Assembly (NCBI RefSeq): GCF_041146875.1
Contig: NZ_JBFRXP010000006.1
Span: forward strand, 1-64,000
Direction: 5' to 3'
Source of the DNA: Igneacidithiobacillus sp041146875
Lineage (GTDB): Bacteria; Pseudomonadota; Gammaproteobacteria; Acidithiobacillales; Acidithiobacillaceae
Length of the DNA stretch: 64,000 bases
Under the pieces are notes generated by a model. The model saw nothing but the letters and a program-made list of their open reading frames with translations, ran no database searches and was not told the origin of the DNA. Shown here in pieces: positions 30,982 to 40,189 of this stretch (positions are counted from its first letter, which is position 1; each line of letters opens with the position of its first letter). Position numbers and translations under genes: made by a program.

Positions 30982-33408
30982 TCAGGGGGATGGATAAGGC
31001 CACGTCCAGGCACTGATGTCCTTGCGATCAATGCCATATCGATATGCATGGTCTTTACACACCAACTGTTGATCCAACAATCGGTCCCGAATACCAGAGC
31101 CGCGCTCTTGGAGGGAAGCGATGCGGTCGATGGCATCAATGGCCAGACTAAAACGATCCGTCTGGTTCAGGATTGCAAGTTCCAGGGGCGTGTTAATGTT
31201 TCCCTTTTCCTTGTAACCACGGACGTGGATATGGTGTTGGTTGGGTCGCCGATAGGTGAGTCGATGGACAAGCCACGGATAGGAATGAAAATTAAAAATC
31301 ACTGGCTTGCTGTTGGTAAATAGTGCTGTGAATTCGCGATCGGTGAGGCCATGAGGATGTTCGCTGGCGGGTTGCAGTTTGAAGAGATCAACGACATTCA
31401 CAAAGCGAACCTTCAGCTCCGGAAAGTATTCGCGCAACAAAGCCGTGGCGGCCAGGGATTCCAAAGTGGCCCGGTCACCACAACTGGCCATGACAACGTC
31501 TGGTTCTTCGCCGACATCGTTGCTCGCCCAATGCCAGATCCCGATACCCTTACTGCAATGAATCTGGGCCGCTTCCGGCGTCAGGTATTGAAGATTGTCC
31601 TGCTTGTCGGCGACCATGACGTTTACGTAATTGATACTGCGCAAACAGTGTTCCGCCACCGAGAGCAGACAGTTGGTATCAGGAGGCAAGTAGATACGAA
31701 CAACACTCGGGCTTTTGTTCGCCACCACATCCAAAAAGCCCGGATCCTGGTGGGTAAAGCCGTTGTGGTCCTGGCGCCACACTAGGCCCGTGAGCAGGAG
31801 GTTGAGGGAAGAGATGTCAGCTCGCCAGGAGACCTGATTACACTTTTCCAGCCATTTGGCATGTTGGTTGACCATCGAGTCGATGATGTGAATGAATGAC
31901 TCATAACTATTGAGAAATCCATGTCGCCCACTCAGTACATAGCCTTCCAGCCAACCTTCGATGGTGTGCTCGCTGAGCATCTCCATTACGCGTCCTTGTG
32001 GCGCCAGATGCCCCCCATCGGCATCCTCCGGAAAAGAAACCCCTTCCCACACCTTATTTGTCACATCGTAAATGGCATCAAGTTTGTTGGATTGGGTTTC
32101 GTCCGGACCAAAAACGCGGAAATTGTTAGGATTACAGCGAATGACCTCGCGCAGGTAGCCACCCAAAGTCCGTACGCTGCTGCAAGAGCCTTGTCCAGGC
32201 TGCGCTACGGCGATGGAATGCTCGGAAAGATCCGGCAATCGCAATGGTCGCCGGAGCAAACCGCCGTTAGCTACAGGGTTGGCGCTCATTCGGCGACTAC
32301 CTTGTGGCACCAAGGCGCGCAGCTCGGGGCGCAAACGTCCCTCCCGGCCGAAATGCTGCTCTGGTCGATAGCTGTGCATCCAGGATTCCAACAAGGCGAG
32401 ATGGACATCGTTGCTGGCCACATCGGGAAGGGGGATCTGATGGGCGCGCCAAAAACCTTCCAGGTAGTGACCATCGACCTGCCGCGGCGCGGTCCAGCCC
32501 TTGGGGCTACGCAAAATGACCATTGGCCAGCGCGCTCTCTCCTGTTGGCCATGCTGACGCGCTTGTGTCTGGATTCGGCGAATCTCGAGTACACAATGTT
32601 CCAGGGTAGCAGCCATGGCCTGATGCATACTGCCTGGCTCGCTTCCTTCCACGAAATAGGGAGTATATCCATACCCGCGGAACAGATCCGCCAACTCCTC
32701 ATGGCTAATTCTCGCAAGAATCGTCGGGTTGTTGATCTTGTAACCATTCAAATGGAGAACAGGGAGTACCGCACCGTCTGTCACAGGGTTGAGAAATTTG
32801 TTGCTATGCCAACTTGTCGCCAAAGGGCCGGTTTCTGCTTCGCCGTCTCCCACCATCGTCAAGGCGATCAGATCGGGATGATCAAATACCGCACCAAAGC
32901 CATGAGAGAGACTGTACCCAAGTTCTCCGCCTTCATGGATGCTTCCCGGTGCCTCTGGCGTAGCGTGACTGCCGATTCCACCGGGAAAGGAAAATTGGCG
33001 AAAAAATCGCTGCAGGCCTTCCTTGTCCTGAGTGATATCGGGATACACTTCGGAATAGGTTCCTTCCAGGTAGGCTTGCGAGAGAATGGCCGGGGCCCCA
33101 TGGCCCGGGCCGGCGATGTACATCGCATCGAGATCATATTTTTGAATCAAGCGATTGAAGTGGATATAGGTGAAACACTGGCCGGCGTCCGAACCCCAGT
33201 GTCCTAGCAAACGAGGCTTGAGATCTTGGCGTTGTAGTGGTTCTTCGAGCAAGGGGTTGTCCAACAGATACAACATCCCCAAGCAGAGATAGAGACTGGC
33301 CTGCCAGTAGGCATGGATCCGACCAAGTTCCTCGTCGCTCAGTGGAGATCCGGAGATGCTGGCGCGTGTCGGGCCGTAAACGGTAATTTCCTGCAAATCC
33401 GACATCAT
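30982..33408 (-). CDS. xfp: Phosphoketolase (xylulose-5-P/fructose-6-P)
   Basis: 808 residues, full length for bacterial Xfp. Early GHWGSDAGQCFTYIHFNRLI and YIAGPGHGAPAILSQAYLEGTYSEVYP, the signature SFPGGIGSHATPEAPGSIHEGGELGYSLSHGFG, and the thiamine diphosphate motif VGDGEAETGPLATSWHSNKFLNP are all present. It converts xylulose-5-phosphate or fructose-6-phosphate plus phosphate to acetyl-phosphate and an aldose phosphate. AAGGAGG precedes two adjacent ATG codons (33408, 33405). It is 15 bases downstream of ldhA. The acetyl-phosphate could feed the phosphotransacetylase-like enzyme at 11.4 kb. Confidence 0.94.
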   Translation of the reverse strand: MMSDLQEITVYGPTRASISGSPLSDEELGRIHAYWQASLYLCLGMLYLLDNPLLEEPLQRQDLKPRLLGHWGSDAGQCFTYIHFNRLIQKYDLDAMYIAGPGHGAPAILSQAYLEGTYSEVYPDITQDKEGLQRFFRQFSFPGGIGSHATPEAPGSIHEGGELGYSLSHGFGAVFDHPDLIALTMVGDGEAETGPLATSWHSNKFLNPVTDGAVLPVLHLNGYKINNPTILARISHEELADLFRGYGYTPYFVEGSEPGSMHQAMAATLEHCVLEIRRIQTQARQHGQQERARWPMVILRSPKGWTAPRQVDGHYLEGFWRAHQIPLPDVASNDVHLALLESWMHSYRPEQHFGREGRLRPELRALVPQGSRRMSANPVANGGLLRRPLRLPDLSEHSIAVAQPGQGSCSSVRTLGGYLREVIRCNPNNFRVFGPDETQSNKLDAIYDVTNKVWEGVSFPEDADGGHLAPQGRVMEMLSEHTIEGWLEGYVLSGRHGFLNSYESFIHIIDSMVNQHAKWLEKCNQVSWRADISSLNLLLTGLVWRQDHNGFTHQDPGFLDVVANKSPSVVRIYLPPDTNCLLSVAEHCLRSINYVNVMVADKQDNLQYLTPEAAQIHCSKGIGIWHWASNDVGEEPDVVMASCGDRATLESLAATALLREYFPELKVRFVNVVDLFKLQPASEHPHGLTDREFTALFTNSKPVIFNFHSYPWLVHRLTYRRPNQHHIHVRGYKEKGNINTPLELAILNQTDRFSLAIDAIDRIASLQERGSGIRDRLLDQQLVCKDHAYRYGIDRKDISAWTWPYPSP

Positions 33409-33423
33409 TCTGCCCTCCTTGCT

Positions 33424-34413
33424 TCAGGCAAACACCACGTTATCGTTACTGCGCCCCTCACAGTAATCAGTGAGATTTTGTATGGTGGTCGCCGCGATGG
33501 TTTGCAATGCTTCTCGCGTAAAAAATGCTTGGTGACCAGTGACGATCACATTCGGAAAAGTCAACAATCTCTCAAAGGTATCGTCACAAATGATGTCATC
33601 GCAGTGGTCGCGGAAATACAATTCCGCCTCTTCTTCATACACATCCAGCCCGACCGCCCCCAAATGCTGAGATTTGAGCGCCCCGATCAATGCCACAGTA
33701 TCGATGAGACCACCACGGCCGGTATTGATCACCATGGCGCCTTTCGGCAATAACGCAAGACGTTCTGCATTCAATAGATGTTGCGTCTCCGGTAGGAGCG
33801 GTAAGTGCAGGCTCACGATCTGGCTCTGTCGTAACAACTCTTCCAAGGGCAGGTAAACCATCCCCAGTTCCTGCGCATCTGGATTCGGATACAGATCATA
33901 GCCCAGTACATGGCACCCCATGCCCCGCAGGATCCGCGCCAAGGCCATACCGATTTTCCCGGTGCCAACAATACCAACCGTCTTGCCGTGCATGTCGAAG
34001 CCCAGCAGGCCGTCCAAGAGAAGATTACCTTCACGAATTCGGTTATAAGCCTTGTGCAAGTGGCGGTTAAGCGAAAGCATCAGGGTAAGGGCGAATTCCG
34101 CCACCGCGTACGGGGAATACTCCCGTACCCGCATCACGGTCATTCCCAATTGTTTGGCCGTGGGTAAATGCACGTGGTTGTATCCGGTACTGCGCAAGAC
34201 GAGCAATTTGGTACCTAGTTTGGCAAGGGTGTGTAACGTATCTTGATCGATACGGTCATCCACAAAGGGACAAACCGCGGGAAACCCCTGTGCCATGAAG
34301 GCCGTATTCGCGATAAGAGTGGTCTCGGTAAAAACCAGCTCATGTCGCCCGTTGTTTGCGGCAAGCAAAAAATCTTGATCATAATTCCGGCTACTGGTTA
34401 CTAAGCAACGCAT
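33424..34413 (-). CDS. ldhA: D-lactate dehydrogenase-like 2-hydroxyacid dehydrogenase
   Basis: 329 residues, the size of fermentative D-lactate dehydrogenase. Substrate arginine region VLRSTGYNHV, NAD-binding GIVGTGKIGMALARILRG, the INTGRGGLIDT stretch, DVYEEE with the catalytic glutamate region, and VTGHQAFFTREAL with the catalytic histidine match LdhA of enterobacteria closely. It reduces pyruvate to D-lactate with NADH. Fifteen bases separate it from phosphoketolase, so they share an operon. A related 2-hydroxyacid dehydrogenase activity is possible. Confidence 0.88.
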   Translation of the reverse strand: MRCLVTSSRNYDQDFLLAANNGRHELVFTETTLIANTAFMAQGFPAVCPFVDDRIDQDTLHTLAKLGTKLLVLRSTGYNHVHLPTAKQLGMTVMRVREYSPYAVAEFALTLMLSLNRHLHKAYNRIREGNLLLDGLLGFDMHGKTVGIVGTGKIGMALARILRGMGCHVLGYDLYPNPDAQELGMVYLPLEELLRQSQIVSLHLPLLPETQHLLNAERLALLPKGAMVINTGRGGLIDTVALIGALKSQHLGAVGLDVYEEEAELYFRDHCDDIICDDTFERLLTFPNVIVTGHQAFFTREALQTIAATTIQNLTDYCEGRSNDNVVFA

Positions 34414-34602
34414 CAGACACCCCCTTAGAAGTTATCCAATTAGAATACGCTTACGTTATGCTTTCCTGGTTTGACACTTCTCCCTGCGGCGCAGATCAAG
34501 GAAAACTCGCTCTTGTGCGGAATTTTCCATGCGATATCTCCTACGAGGTAGAGGAACCAAAACCAACCTTTTCATCAAGCATAGACCATAGCGAGCCGGT
34601 CA

Positions 34603-37005
34603 TTAGCCTGCCGGCTTGCGGCCCAGACGCGCCTCGATTTCCAGTACTCGTTGGGTGGTGGCAATGACGGTATCAGGATTCAGACTCATGGTGTCGATGC
34701 CCAATTCCACCAAGTATTCGGCCATTTCTGGATAATCTGAGGGGGCTTGGCCGCACAAGCCGGAATGGATGCCATTGCGCCGACATCCCTCGACAGCCAG
34801 ACGGATCATCTCCTTTACGCCATCGTCCCGCTCGTCATAATCAAAGGCAACGATTTCACTATCCCGGTCTACACCCAGGGTCAATTGGGTGAGATCATTG
34901 GAACCGATGGAAAAACCATCGAAGCGTTTGGCGAACTGGTCAATCAGGATCACATTGTTCGGGATTTCGCACATGGCGTAGACCTGCAAGCCCTCGTCGC
35001 CGCGCTGGAGGCCAAACTCGGCCATCTTGGCGAGCACGTCATCCGCCTCTTTGATCCGCCGTACAAAAGGCAACATAACGATGACATTGCGCAGCCCCAT
35101 CTCCTCGCGCACCCGTTTCATCGCCAGACATTCCAAGTGGAAGCCCTCGGCATACGCAGGATGGGCATAGCGCGACGCACCGCGGAACCCGAGCATGGGG
35201 TTGGATTCTTCTGGCTCGAAATCGACGCCACCGATCAGACTGGCATATTCATTCGACTTGAAGTCCGACATGCGCACAACCACAGGCTTGGGCCAGAAGG
35301 CTGCCGCAATGGTGCCGATACCCTCAGATAAACGCTGCACAAAAAAGCTTTCTCCGTTCGCATAACCCCGAAGCAATTGATCAATGCTCTTGCGTGCCAC
35401 GGCATCTTTCACGCGGTCGGGGTGGAGTAGGGCCAGGGGATGGGCCTTGATATATTCACTGATGATGAACTCCATGCGCGCCAAACCGATACCGTCATTC
35501 GGCAGAAAAGAGGTCTTGAAGGCGATTTCCGGATTCCCCAGGTTAATCATGATGCCGGTGGCAGGACGGGGGATATCTCCCACTTCTGTCTTTTCCACAT
35601 GAAATGGCACTTCACCACGATAGACCTTACCGCTATCCCCCTCCGCACAAGATACGGTCACGGTACTACCACTCGGTATTGCGCTGGTAGCATCGCCAGC
35701 ACCTACTACAGCGGGGATCCCCAATTCGCGGGCAATGATCGCCGCGTGGCACGTGCGACCACCACGATTGGTGACAATGGCAGCAGCGTTTTTCATCACC
35801 GGCTCCCAGTCGGGAGTGGTCGTGTCGGCTACAAGCACCTCCCCGACCTGGAATTCGGGGAGATGCGCTACATCGGCAATCACCCGCGCTTGTCCACTGG
35901 CAATCTTTTCGCCAACGGAGCGACCCGTACTTACGACCTCTGCTTTACCGTCGAGCACGTAGCGATTGATCTCACTGGCCCGCCGTTGCGAGGCAACCGT
36001 CTCCGGCCTGGCCTGCACCAGATATACCTGGCCATCAAGACCATCTTTGGCCCATTCCATGTCCATGGGGTGACCATAGTGCTTTTCGATTTTGATGGCG
36101 GCATCCGCCAATTCCAGGACATCCGCATCGGCAATACAGAAGTGTTCTCGGTCACTCTTGGGAGTCGGAACGTTGCGGGTCGTGCGCTGAGTATCTCCGG
36201 CAACGAAAACCATCTTCAATGCCTTATCGCCCAGCGACCGACGCAGCACGCTGCGATGCCCGGCTATAAAAGTCGGCTTGTGCACATAGAATTCATCGGG
36301 GTCTACGGCACCTTGCACGACATTCTCCCCCAATCCGTACGCGCCGGTGATGAAGACAACGTCGCGAAAGCCCGACTCCGTATCCAGCGAAAACATTACG
36401 CCAGAGGCGGCACGATCGGAGCGTACCATTTTCATCACCCCGATTGAGAGAGCCACTTTGAAATGATCAAATCCCTGATCGACGCGATAATGAATCGCGC
36501 GGTCGGTAAAGAGGCTGGCGAAGTCTCGCCGACAGGCATCCAGCAGGCTCTCATCGCCGGAGATGTTGAGATAGGTGTCCTGTTGTCCGGCCAAGCTGGC
36601 AGTGGGCAGATCCTCGGCAGTAGCCGAACTCCGCACTGCGAGGCTCAGATCCTCACCATACTGCTCCTGTAGCTGGCGATACGCGCTGAGGATCTCCGCT
36701 GACAGATCGTTGGGCAGGCCTGCTCCGTACACAATTTCCCGCGCCCGCTGACCACGCCGTGCCAGATCGCGCACATCGTTGGGATCAAGATCGTCGAGCG
36801 CCGCATGCAGTGCGTCCCAGGCGCCTGCCGCATCCAGCACATAGCGATAGGCGTCGGCGGTAATGGCAAAGCCGTAAGGAACACGGATGCCTTCGCCTGA
36901 GAGCTTGTGGTACATCTCACCCAGGGAGGCGTTCTTCCCGCCGACCAGGGGGACATCGTGAATACCGATCTCAGAAAAAAACCGGATGTATTGGAATGTG
37001 TTCAT
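34603..37005 (-). CDS. ppsA: Phosphoenolpyruvate synthase
   Basis: 800 residues. The N-terminal ATP-binding domain starts VPLVGGKNASLGEMYHKLSGEGIRVPYGFAIT, the phosphohistidine domain has the TNRGGRTCHAAIIARELGIPAVVG signature with catalytic His, and the C-terminal TIM barrel ends with GFSIGSNDLTQLTLGVDRDSE and GLCGQAPSDYPEMAEYLVELGIDTMSLNPD. It makes PEP from pyruvate and ATP, a gluconeogenic step opposing pyruvate kinase at 14 kb. Followed after 189 bases by ldhA, the gap holding a likely separate promoter. Confidence 0.95.
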   Translation of the reverse strand: MNTFQYIRFFSEIGIHDVPLVGGKNASLGEMYHKLSGEGIRVPYGFAITADAYRYVLDAAGAWDALHAALDDLDPNDVRDLARRGQRAREIVYGAGLPNDLSAEILSAYRQLQEQYGEDLSLAVRSSATAEDLPTASLAGQQDTYLNISGDESLLDACRRDFASLFTDRAIHYRVDQGFDHFKVALSIGVMKMVRSDRAASGVMFSLDTESGFRDVVFITGAYGLGENVVQGAVDPDEFYVHKPTFIAGHRSVLRRSLGDKALKMVFVAGDTQRTTRNVPTPKSDREHFCIADADVLELADAAIKIEKHYGHPMDMEWAKDGLDGQVYLVQARPETVASQRRASEINRYVLDGKAEVVSTGRSVGEKIASGQARVIADVAHLPEFQVGEVLVADTTTPDWEPVMKNAAAIVTNRGGRTCHAAIIARELGIPAVVGAGDATSAIPSGSTVTVSCAEGDSGKVYRGEVPFHVEKTEVGDIPRPATGIMINLGNPEIAFKTSFLPNDGIGLARMEFIISEYIKAHPLALLHPDRVKDAVARKSIDQLLRGYANGESFFVQRLSEGIGTIAAAFWPKPVVVRMSDFKSNEYASLIGGVDFEPEESNPMLGFRGASRYAHPAYAEGFHLECLAMKRVREEMGLRNVIVMLPFVRRIKEADDVLAKMAEFGLQRGDEGLQVYAMCEIPNNVILIDQFAKRFDGFSIGSNDLTQLTLGVDRDSEIVAFDYDERDDGVKEMIRLAVEGCRRNGIHSGLCGQAPSDYPEMAEYLVELGIDTMSLNPDTVIATTQRVLEIEARLGRKPAG

Positions 37006-37146
37006 TATCTCCCTCCTCTAGCACCGATGAAACCGGCGGATTCAAGATAAACGCCTCGCAATATTTTTTTCTACCCTTTCAAGGTAGACCACAGCAGTGG
37101 ATTTCGCAAAAAGGATCCAGGGGTCCTAGTGTGTACATAGCGAACC

Positions 37147-37427
37147 ATCACTGCGAGCCAGGAGAGCGAAGTGGGGGCGAGTAGTCCCCAGAAGGCAACG
37201 CGGCGAACTGCATCCGCCGAAGCGACCGCGAAGCCGGGAGTGCAGGCGCGTGCTGTGCCGCATGGTTGGCGTCGAGTCATTCGGGAGACGAGTGCGCCGT
37301 CTGCGCCCCAACGAGGGCGTGGCGGTGTGCCGGTGACCGGGACGGCTGGGGCCTATTATCTGGTCGGCAGCGCAAGGCCGATCGCGCAACGACGCGCGAA
37401 AAGGCCTGCTGAGCACGCCGACTCTCC
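37147..37427 (+). repeat. 281-bp dispersed structured repeat, copy 2
   Basis: Gap-free match to 7729-8009. The closing stem GGAGAG (37161-37166) with CTCTCC (37422-37427) is kept, as are the internal GC helices. Differences are mostly transitions, several of them leaving pairs intact (for example ACGG becoming GCGG opposite CCGT). It lies in the gap between ppsA and a small CxxC frame, on no gene. No transposase or HNH nuclease gene is attached. Confidence 0.85.
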
Positions 37428-37456
37428 GGGCTCTAGATCGGGCAATTGGAGATTCT

Positions 37457-37633
37457 ATGGAATTGACCCAAATGGGTTTGGATACCTCGGTAGCCATCCG
37501 CTGTGCAAGCTGCAACACCCATCTGGTGGCTACACTTCCCGACACCAAGCGCGGGTCACTCTCTTGGACACCTGACATGCCGTTCAGTCTGCAGATCTGC
37601 TCGTTGAAACCGGCTGTCCTGAACAGTGCGTAG
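37457..37633 (+). CDS. Possible 58-residue CxxC protein
   Basis: A 58-codon frame starting MELTQMGLDTSVAIRCASCN, with a GGAG site five bases before ATG. It has one CxxC pair (CASC) and a later lone cysteine, so half of a zinc ribbon at best. It lies 30 bases after the repeat, in the 720-base gap between ppsA and the NRAMP gene, which otherwise shows nothing else. It could be the truncated remains of a longer zinc-binding protein. Unrecognised. Confidence 0.35.
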   Translation: MELTQMGLDTSVAIRCASCNTHLVATLPDTKRGSLSWTPDMPFSLQICSLKPAVLNSA

Positions 37634-37728
37634 TGAGGAGATCGGCAGCAGGGGATTACGTCTGATTCTGGCATAGGCAAAGAAATTGGCGCGGTAATTT
37701 TTATCGCCCTGCACAACCATCACCTCTG

Positions 37729-38943
37729 TCAAAATATCAGCCTGTAGAACAGGATGATGGACAAAGCCAAGCTCACCAACAAGGTCAATACGCCAAATAC
37801 ATTATTGAGCCAAGAATTAGTATGTTGCCCCATGATCCTCTTGTCGTTGCCCAGAATCAGCAGGAGGGCAACCAGGAAGGGCAGCAAGACGCCATCCAAT
37901 ACCTGGCTGAAATACAGGGCATCTACCGTGGAAACGGGAGACAGGTAGATGAGGTCGCCAACCAAGAGTGAGCCCAGGAACACTGCATAAAATCCCCGAG
38001 CGTCCGAGACCTTGTAGTCCATGCCCTCGCGCCAAGCAAAGGTATCTGCGATGGCATAGGCGCTAGAACCTGCCAGGACGGGGATCGCCAAAAAACCCGC
38101 CACCAGCACGCCGGCGCTGAACAGGGCAAAGGTATATTCCCCACCCAGGGGTTGCAGAGCCAGCGCAACGTCTCTCATCGTCTGGATGGGTAGGCGCCTA
38201 CCGTACAAGACCAAAGCTGCGGAGACGATAATGAAATAGGCCACCAAATTGGAATAGAGCATGCCGGCCATCGTATCGAAATCTGCTTCTGCCGCTTGCA
38301 CCACGCTGCGCTTTTCTTCACGCTCTTCGGCTGCCTGCCAGAACAGCATATATGGCGAGATGGTCGTCCCCAATAAGCCCAACGCCGCAAGTACATAGCC
38401 CGAACTGAAGCTGAAGTGAGGGACGAAGGTATTAACCAGCAGAGTCTGTAGATTTGGTCGCACGAGCAGGGCAGAGATGACGTATACCACCAGGATCAGG
38501 GTGAGGCCCAGAAGTGCTGTCTTGACCACCCGATAGGTGTTGAAGATTACCAGGTAGGCAATCAGCACCGTTACCGGGATTAACAAGAGACCGGGCCTGG
38601 TGCCGGTCAAAATACCGAGTACCGTTGCCATCCCCGAAAGGTCTGCGCCAATGGTGATGACATTGACGATCACCAAGGCGCTAATGACAATGATGGTAGT
38701 GCGCCGAGAAAAACGCGAAGTGATGATCTCGGGCAGACTTTTCTCGGTAATGATGGAAATTCGCGAGGCGATGCTTTGCACGGCGATCATCATGGGCGTA
38801 CTGAGCAACATGAGCCAAAGCAGGGAAAAGCCGGTGGTGGCACCAACCACAGAATAGGTAACAATCCCGGACGGGTCATCGCCGGCGCCACCCGTGATGA
38901 GCCCGGGTCCCAGTGCCTTCAGCCAATCCCTGACCTTGCTCAT
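37729..38943 (-). CDS. NRAMP-family transporter, DDPSG type
   Basis: 404 residues from ATG 38943; a TTG 12 codons earlier is less likely. About 11 helices. Helix 1 reads GPGLITGGAGDDPSGIVTYSVVGA, with DDPSG in place of DPGN, and helix 6 has GTTISPYMLFWQAAEE, lacking the MPHN motif. This pattern belongs to a large non-classical NRAMP branch often annotated as divalent metal transporters without direct proof. It differs from the first NRAMP in this window, which has DTDVGS and MPWM. Stands alone; no Fur-like box was found upstream. Confidence 0.85.
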   Translation of the reverse strand: MSKVRDWLKALGPGLITGGAGDDPSGIVTYSVVGATTGFSLLWLMLLSTPMMIAVQSIASRISIITEKSLPEIITSRFSRRTTIIVISALVIVNVITIGADLSGMATVLGILTGTRPGLLLIPVTVLIAYLVIFNTYRVVKTALLGLTLILVVYVISALLVRPNLQTLLVNTFVPHFSFSSGYVLAALGLLGTTISPYMLFWQAAEEREEKRSVVQAAEADFDTMAGMLYSNLVAYFIIVSAALVLYGRRLPIQTMRDVALALQPLGGEYTFALFSAGVLVAGFLAIPVLAGSSAYAIADTFAWREGMDYKVSDARGFYAVFLGSLLVGDLIYLSPVSTVDALYFSQVLDGVLLPFLVALLLILGNDKRIMGQHTNSWLNNVFGVLTLLVSLALSIILFYRLIF

Positions 38944-39157
38944 GAAATGATCCTGTGGAGGGGCAATGGACTCAGCCAAAGACGCAGCTCAGACTTTCGT
39001 CATAATAAGTGACCTTTTATAAGCTTAGGCTATCGAGGTGATAATGAGAAATCACGGACCGCATACAACGCCAGAAAAAATATGAACAATGATCTCTCCG
39101 GCTTTACTCAGAGCAGTGGATGCTTCAATCTTGCACCATGCTTAGGTTCCAAGAGAC

Positions 39158-40006
39158 TTGGTGGGTGGTAGGGTGAGCGTCGGCAGTCACTTTTATTTTT
39201 TGGTTCCCGAAGGGAAGCCGCACTGGAGCGACAGTCTGCTACCGTGGATTGTGCCCGCAGCCCTTCTGATCGCGCTGCTGCTCTTCTTGGTCCTCTACCA
39301 AATCCCACCCAAACATCTCGCACTGCAGGGAAAGCAAGAAAAATACAAGACGTTTCAGATCATGCCCGAGCCAACTCGGCACGTCGCCCCAAGCCGGCCG
39401 GCCAAAGTGCAACCGGCTGTACCTACGCCACGCCGGGAGCAGCCGGTACCACATCCCGTCGTACGGCCGCAGGTTGTGCCCAAGCCGCGCCCACAGATCC
39501 GCCCCGTACCGCGGCCCAGCGCACAACCAGCACCGGTAGAGCAGGTTGCGCCGCGCCAGATCTCCCCGGCACCGAGTAGCGCCCCCACCAGCAAAGCCGT
39601 CCCGCACATCAGCCTTGGTCGTCTGGAAGAGCAAATAGACAATGCCGCGCGCAGTGCGACGACGAGTCCTGCTTTGCCCAAATTTCGCAATCCAGAAACC
39701 CCCGCAGCCGATTTTTACATTGCCGGCTGGATTCAAAAATTGGAACGCATTGGCGACCTGAACTACCCCGGTGAAATGGTGGGCAATTTAAAGGTCAAGG
39801 TGGTGTTGAATCCCGAGGGCGGATTACAGCGCATTATCATGGTGCATTCCTCTGGCAACCCCAAGCTCGACGCCGCAGCGGAGCAAATCATTCGACTGTC
39901 CTTCCCCTACACCAGGTTTTCGGAGCAACTGCGGAAACAAACGCGAAGGATTGAGATCCCACTGAACATGCATTTCCTCGGTGTACGCCAGGTAAATGTC
40001 TGGTGA
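39158..40006 (+). CDS. TonB-family energy transducer
   Basis: About 282 residues. One N-terminal membrane helix (IVPAALLIALLLFLVLYQI, near 28-46) is followed by a long Pro/Arg/Gln-rich linker (about 70-150) that spans the periplasm, then a C-terminal TonB domain: AGWIQKLERIGDLNYPGEM, LKVKVVLNPEGGLQRIIMVHSSGNPKLDAAAEQIIRLSFPYTRF. It couples the proton gradient to outer-membrane receptors. No exbB/exbD are adjacent. The start is uncertain: TTG 39158 or GTG 39173; no ATG gives the frame. A 56-residue membrane protein gene follows 12 bases later. Confidence 0.82.
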   Translation: MVGGRVSVGSHFYFLVPEGKPHWSDSLLPWIVPAALLIALLLFLVLYQIPPKHLALQGKQEKYKTFQIMPEPTRHVAPSRPAKVQPAVPTPRREQPVPHPVVRPQVVPKPRPQIRPVPRPSAQPAPVEQVAPRQISPAPSSAPTSKAVPHISLGRLEEQIDNAARSATTSPALPKFRNPETPAADFYIAGWIQKLERIGDLNYPGEMVGNLKVKVVLNPEGGLQRIIMVHSSGNPKLDAAAEQIIRLSFPYTRFSEQLRKQTRRIEIPLNMHFLGVRQVNVW

Positions 40007-40018
40007 CAAGGAGACTTT

Positions 40019-40189
40019 GTGAAGAAGCCCAAGCGTTCTAGCCTACTGATGTTTTTGTTTTTATTACTCTGGGCCGTGGCGATGGTGGCATTGGTGATCA
40101 TTGGCTTCACCAGTATTCAGCCAGCCGGTATCGGTAAGGCCGGGGCTACGCAGCACAGTACGAGCGCCCCGACACAAAATGGATCTTAG
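40019..40189 (+). CDS. Small single-helix membrane protein after tonB
   Basis: 56 residues from GTG 40019 with AAGGAG five bases upstream. A basic N-terminus (VKKPKRSS) is followed by one strong membrane helix (about residues 9-31, LLMFLFLLLWAVAMVALVII) and a polar tail ending in PTQNGS, predicted to lie in the periplasm. It begins 12 bases after the tonB stop and overlaps the stop of the convergent thioredoxin gene. The ribosome site and composition support a real gene. Function unknown; an accessory of the TonB system is only an idea. Confidence 0.6.
   Translation: MKKPKRSSLLMFLFLLLWAVAMVALVIIGFTSIQPAGIGKAGATQHSTSAPTQNGS

Noticed and set aside
31921..33207. A 428-codon plus-strand frame antisense to phosphoketolase
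   Set aside because: It has no start signal or protein signature and lies wholly within the clear xfp coding sequence.
35440..36447. A 335-codon plus-strand frame antisense to ppsA
   Set aside because: Shadow of a conserved gene, with no recognisable motif or ribosome site.
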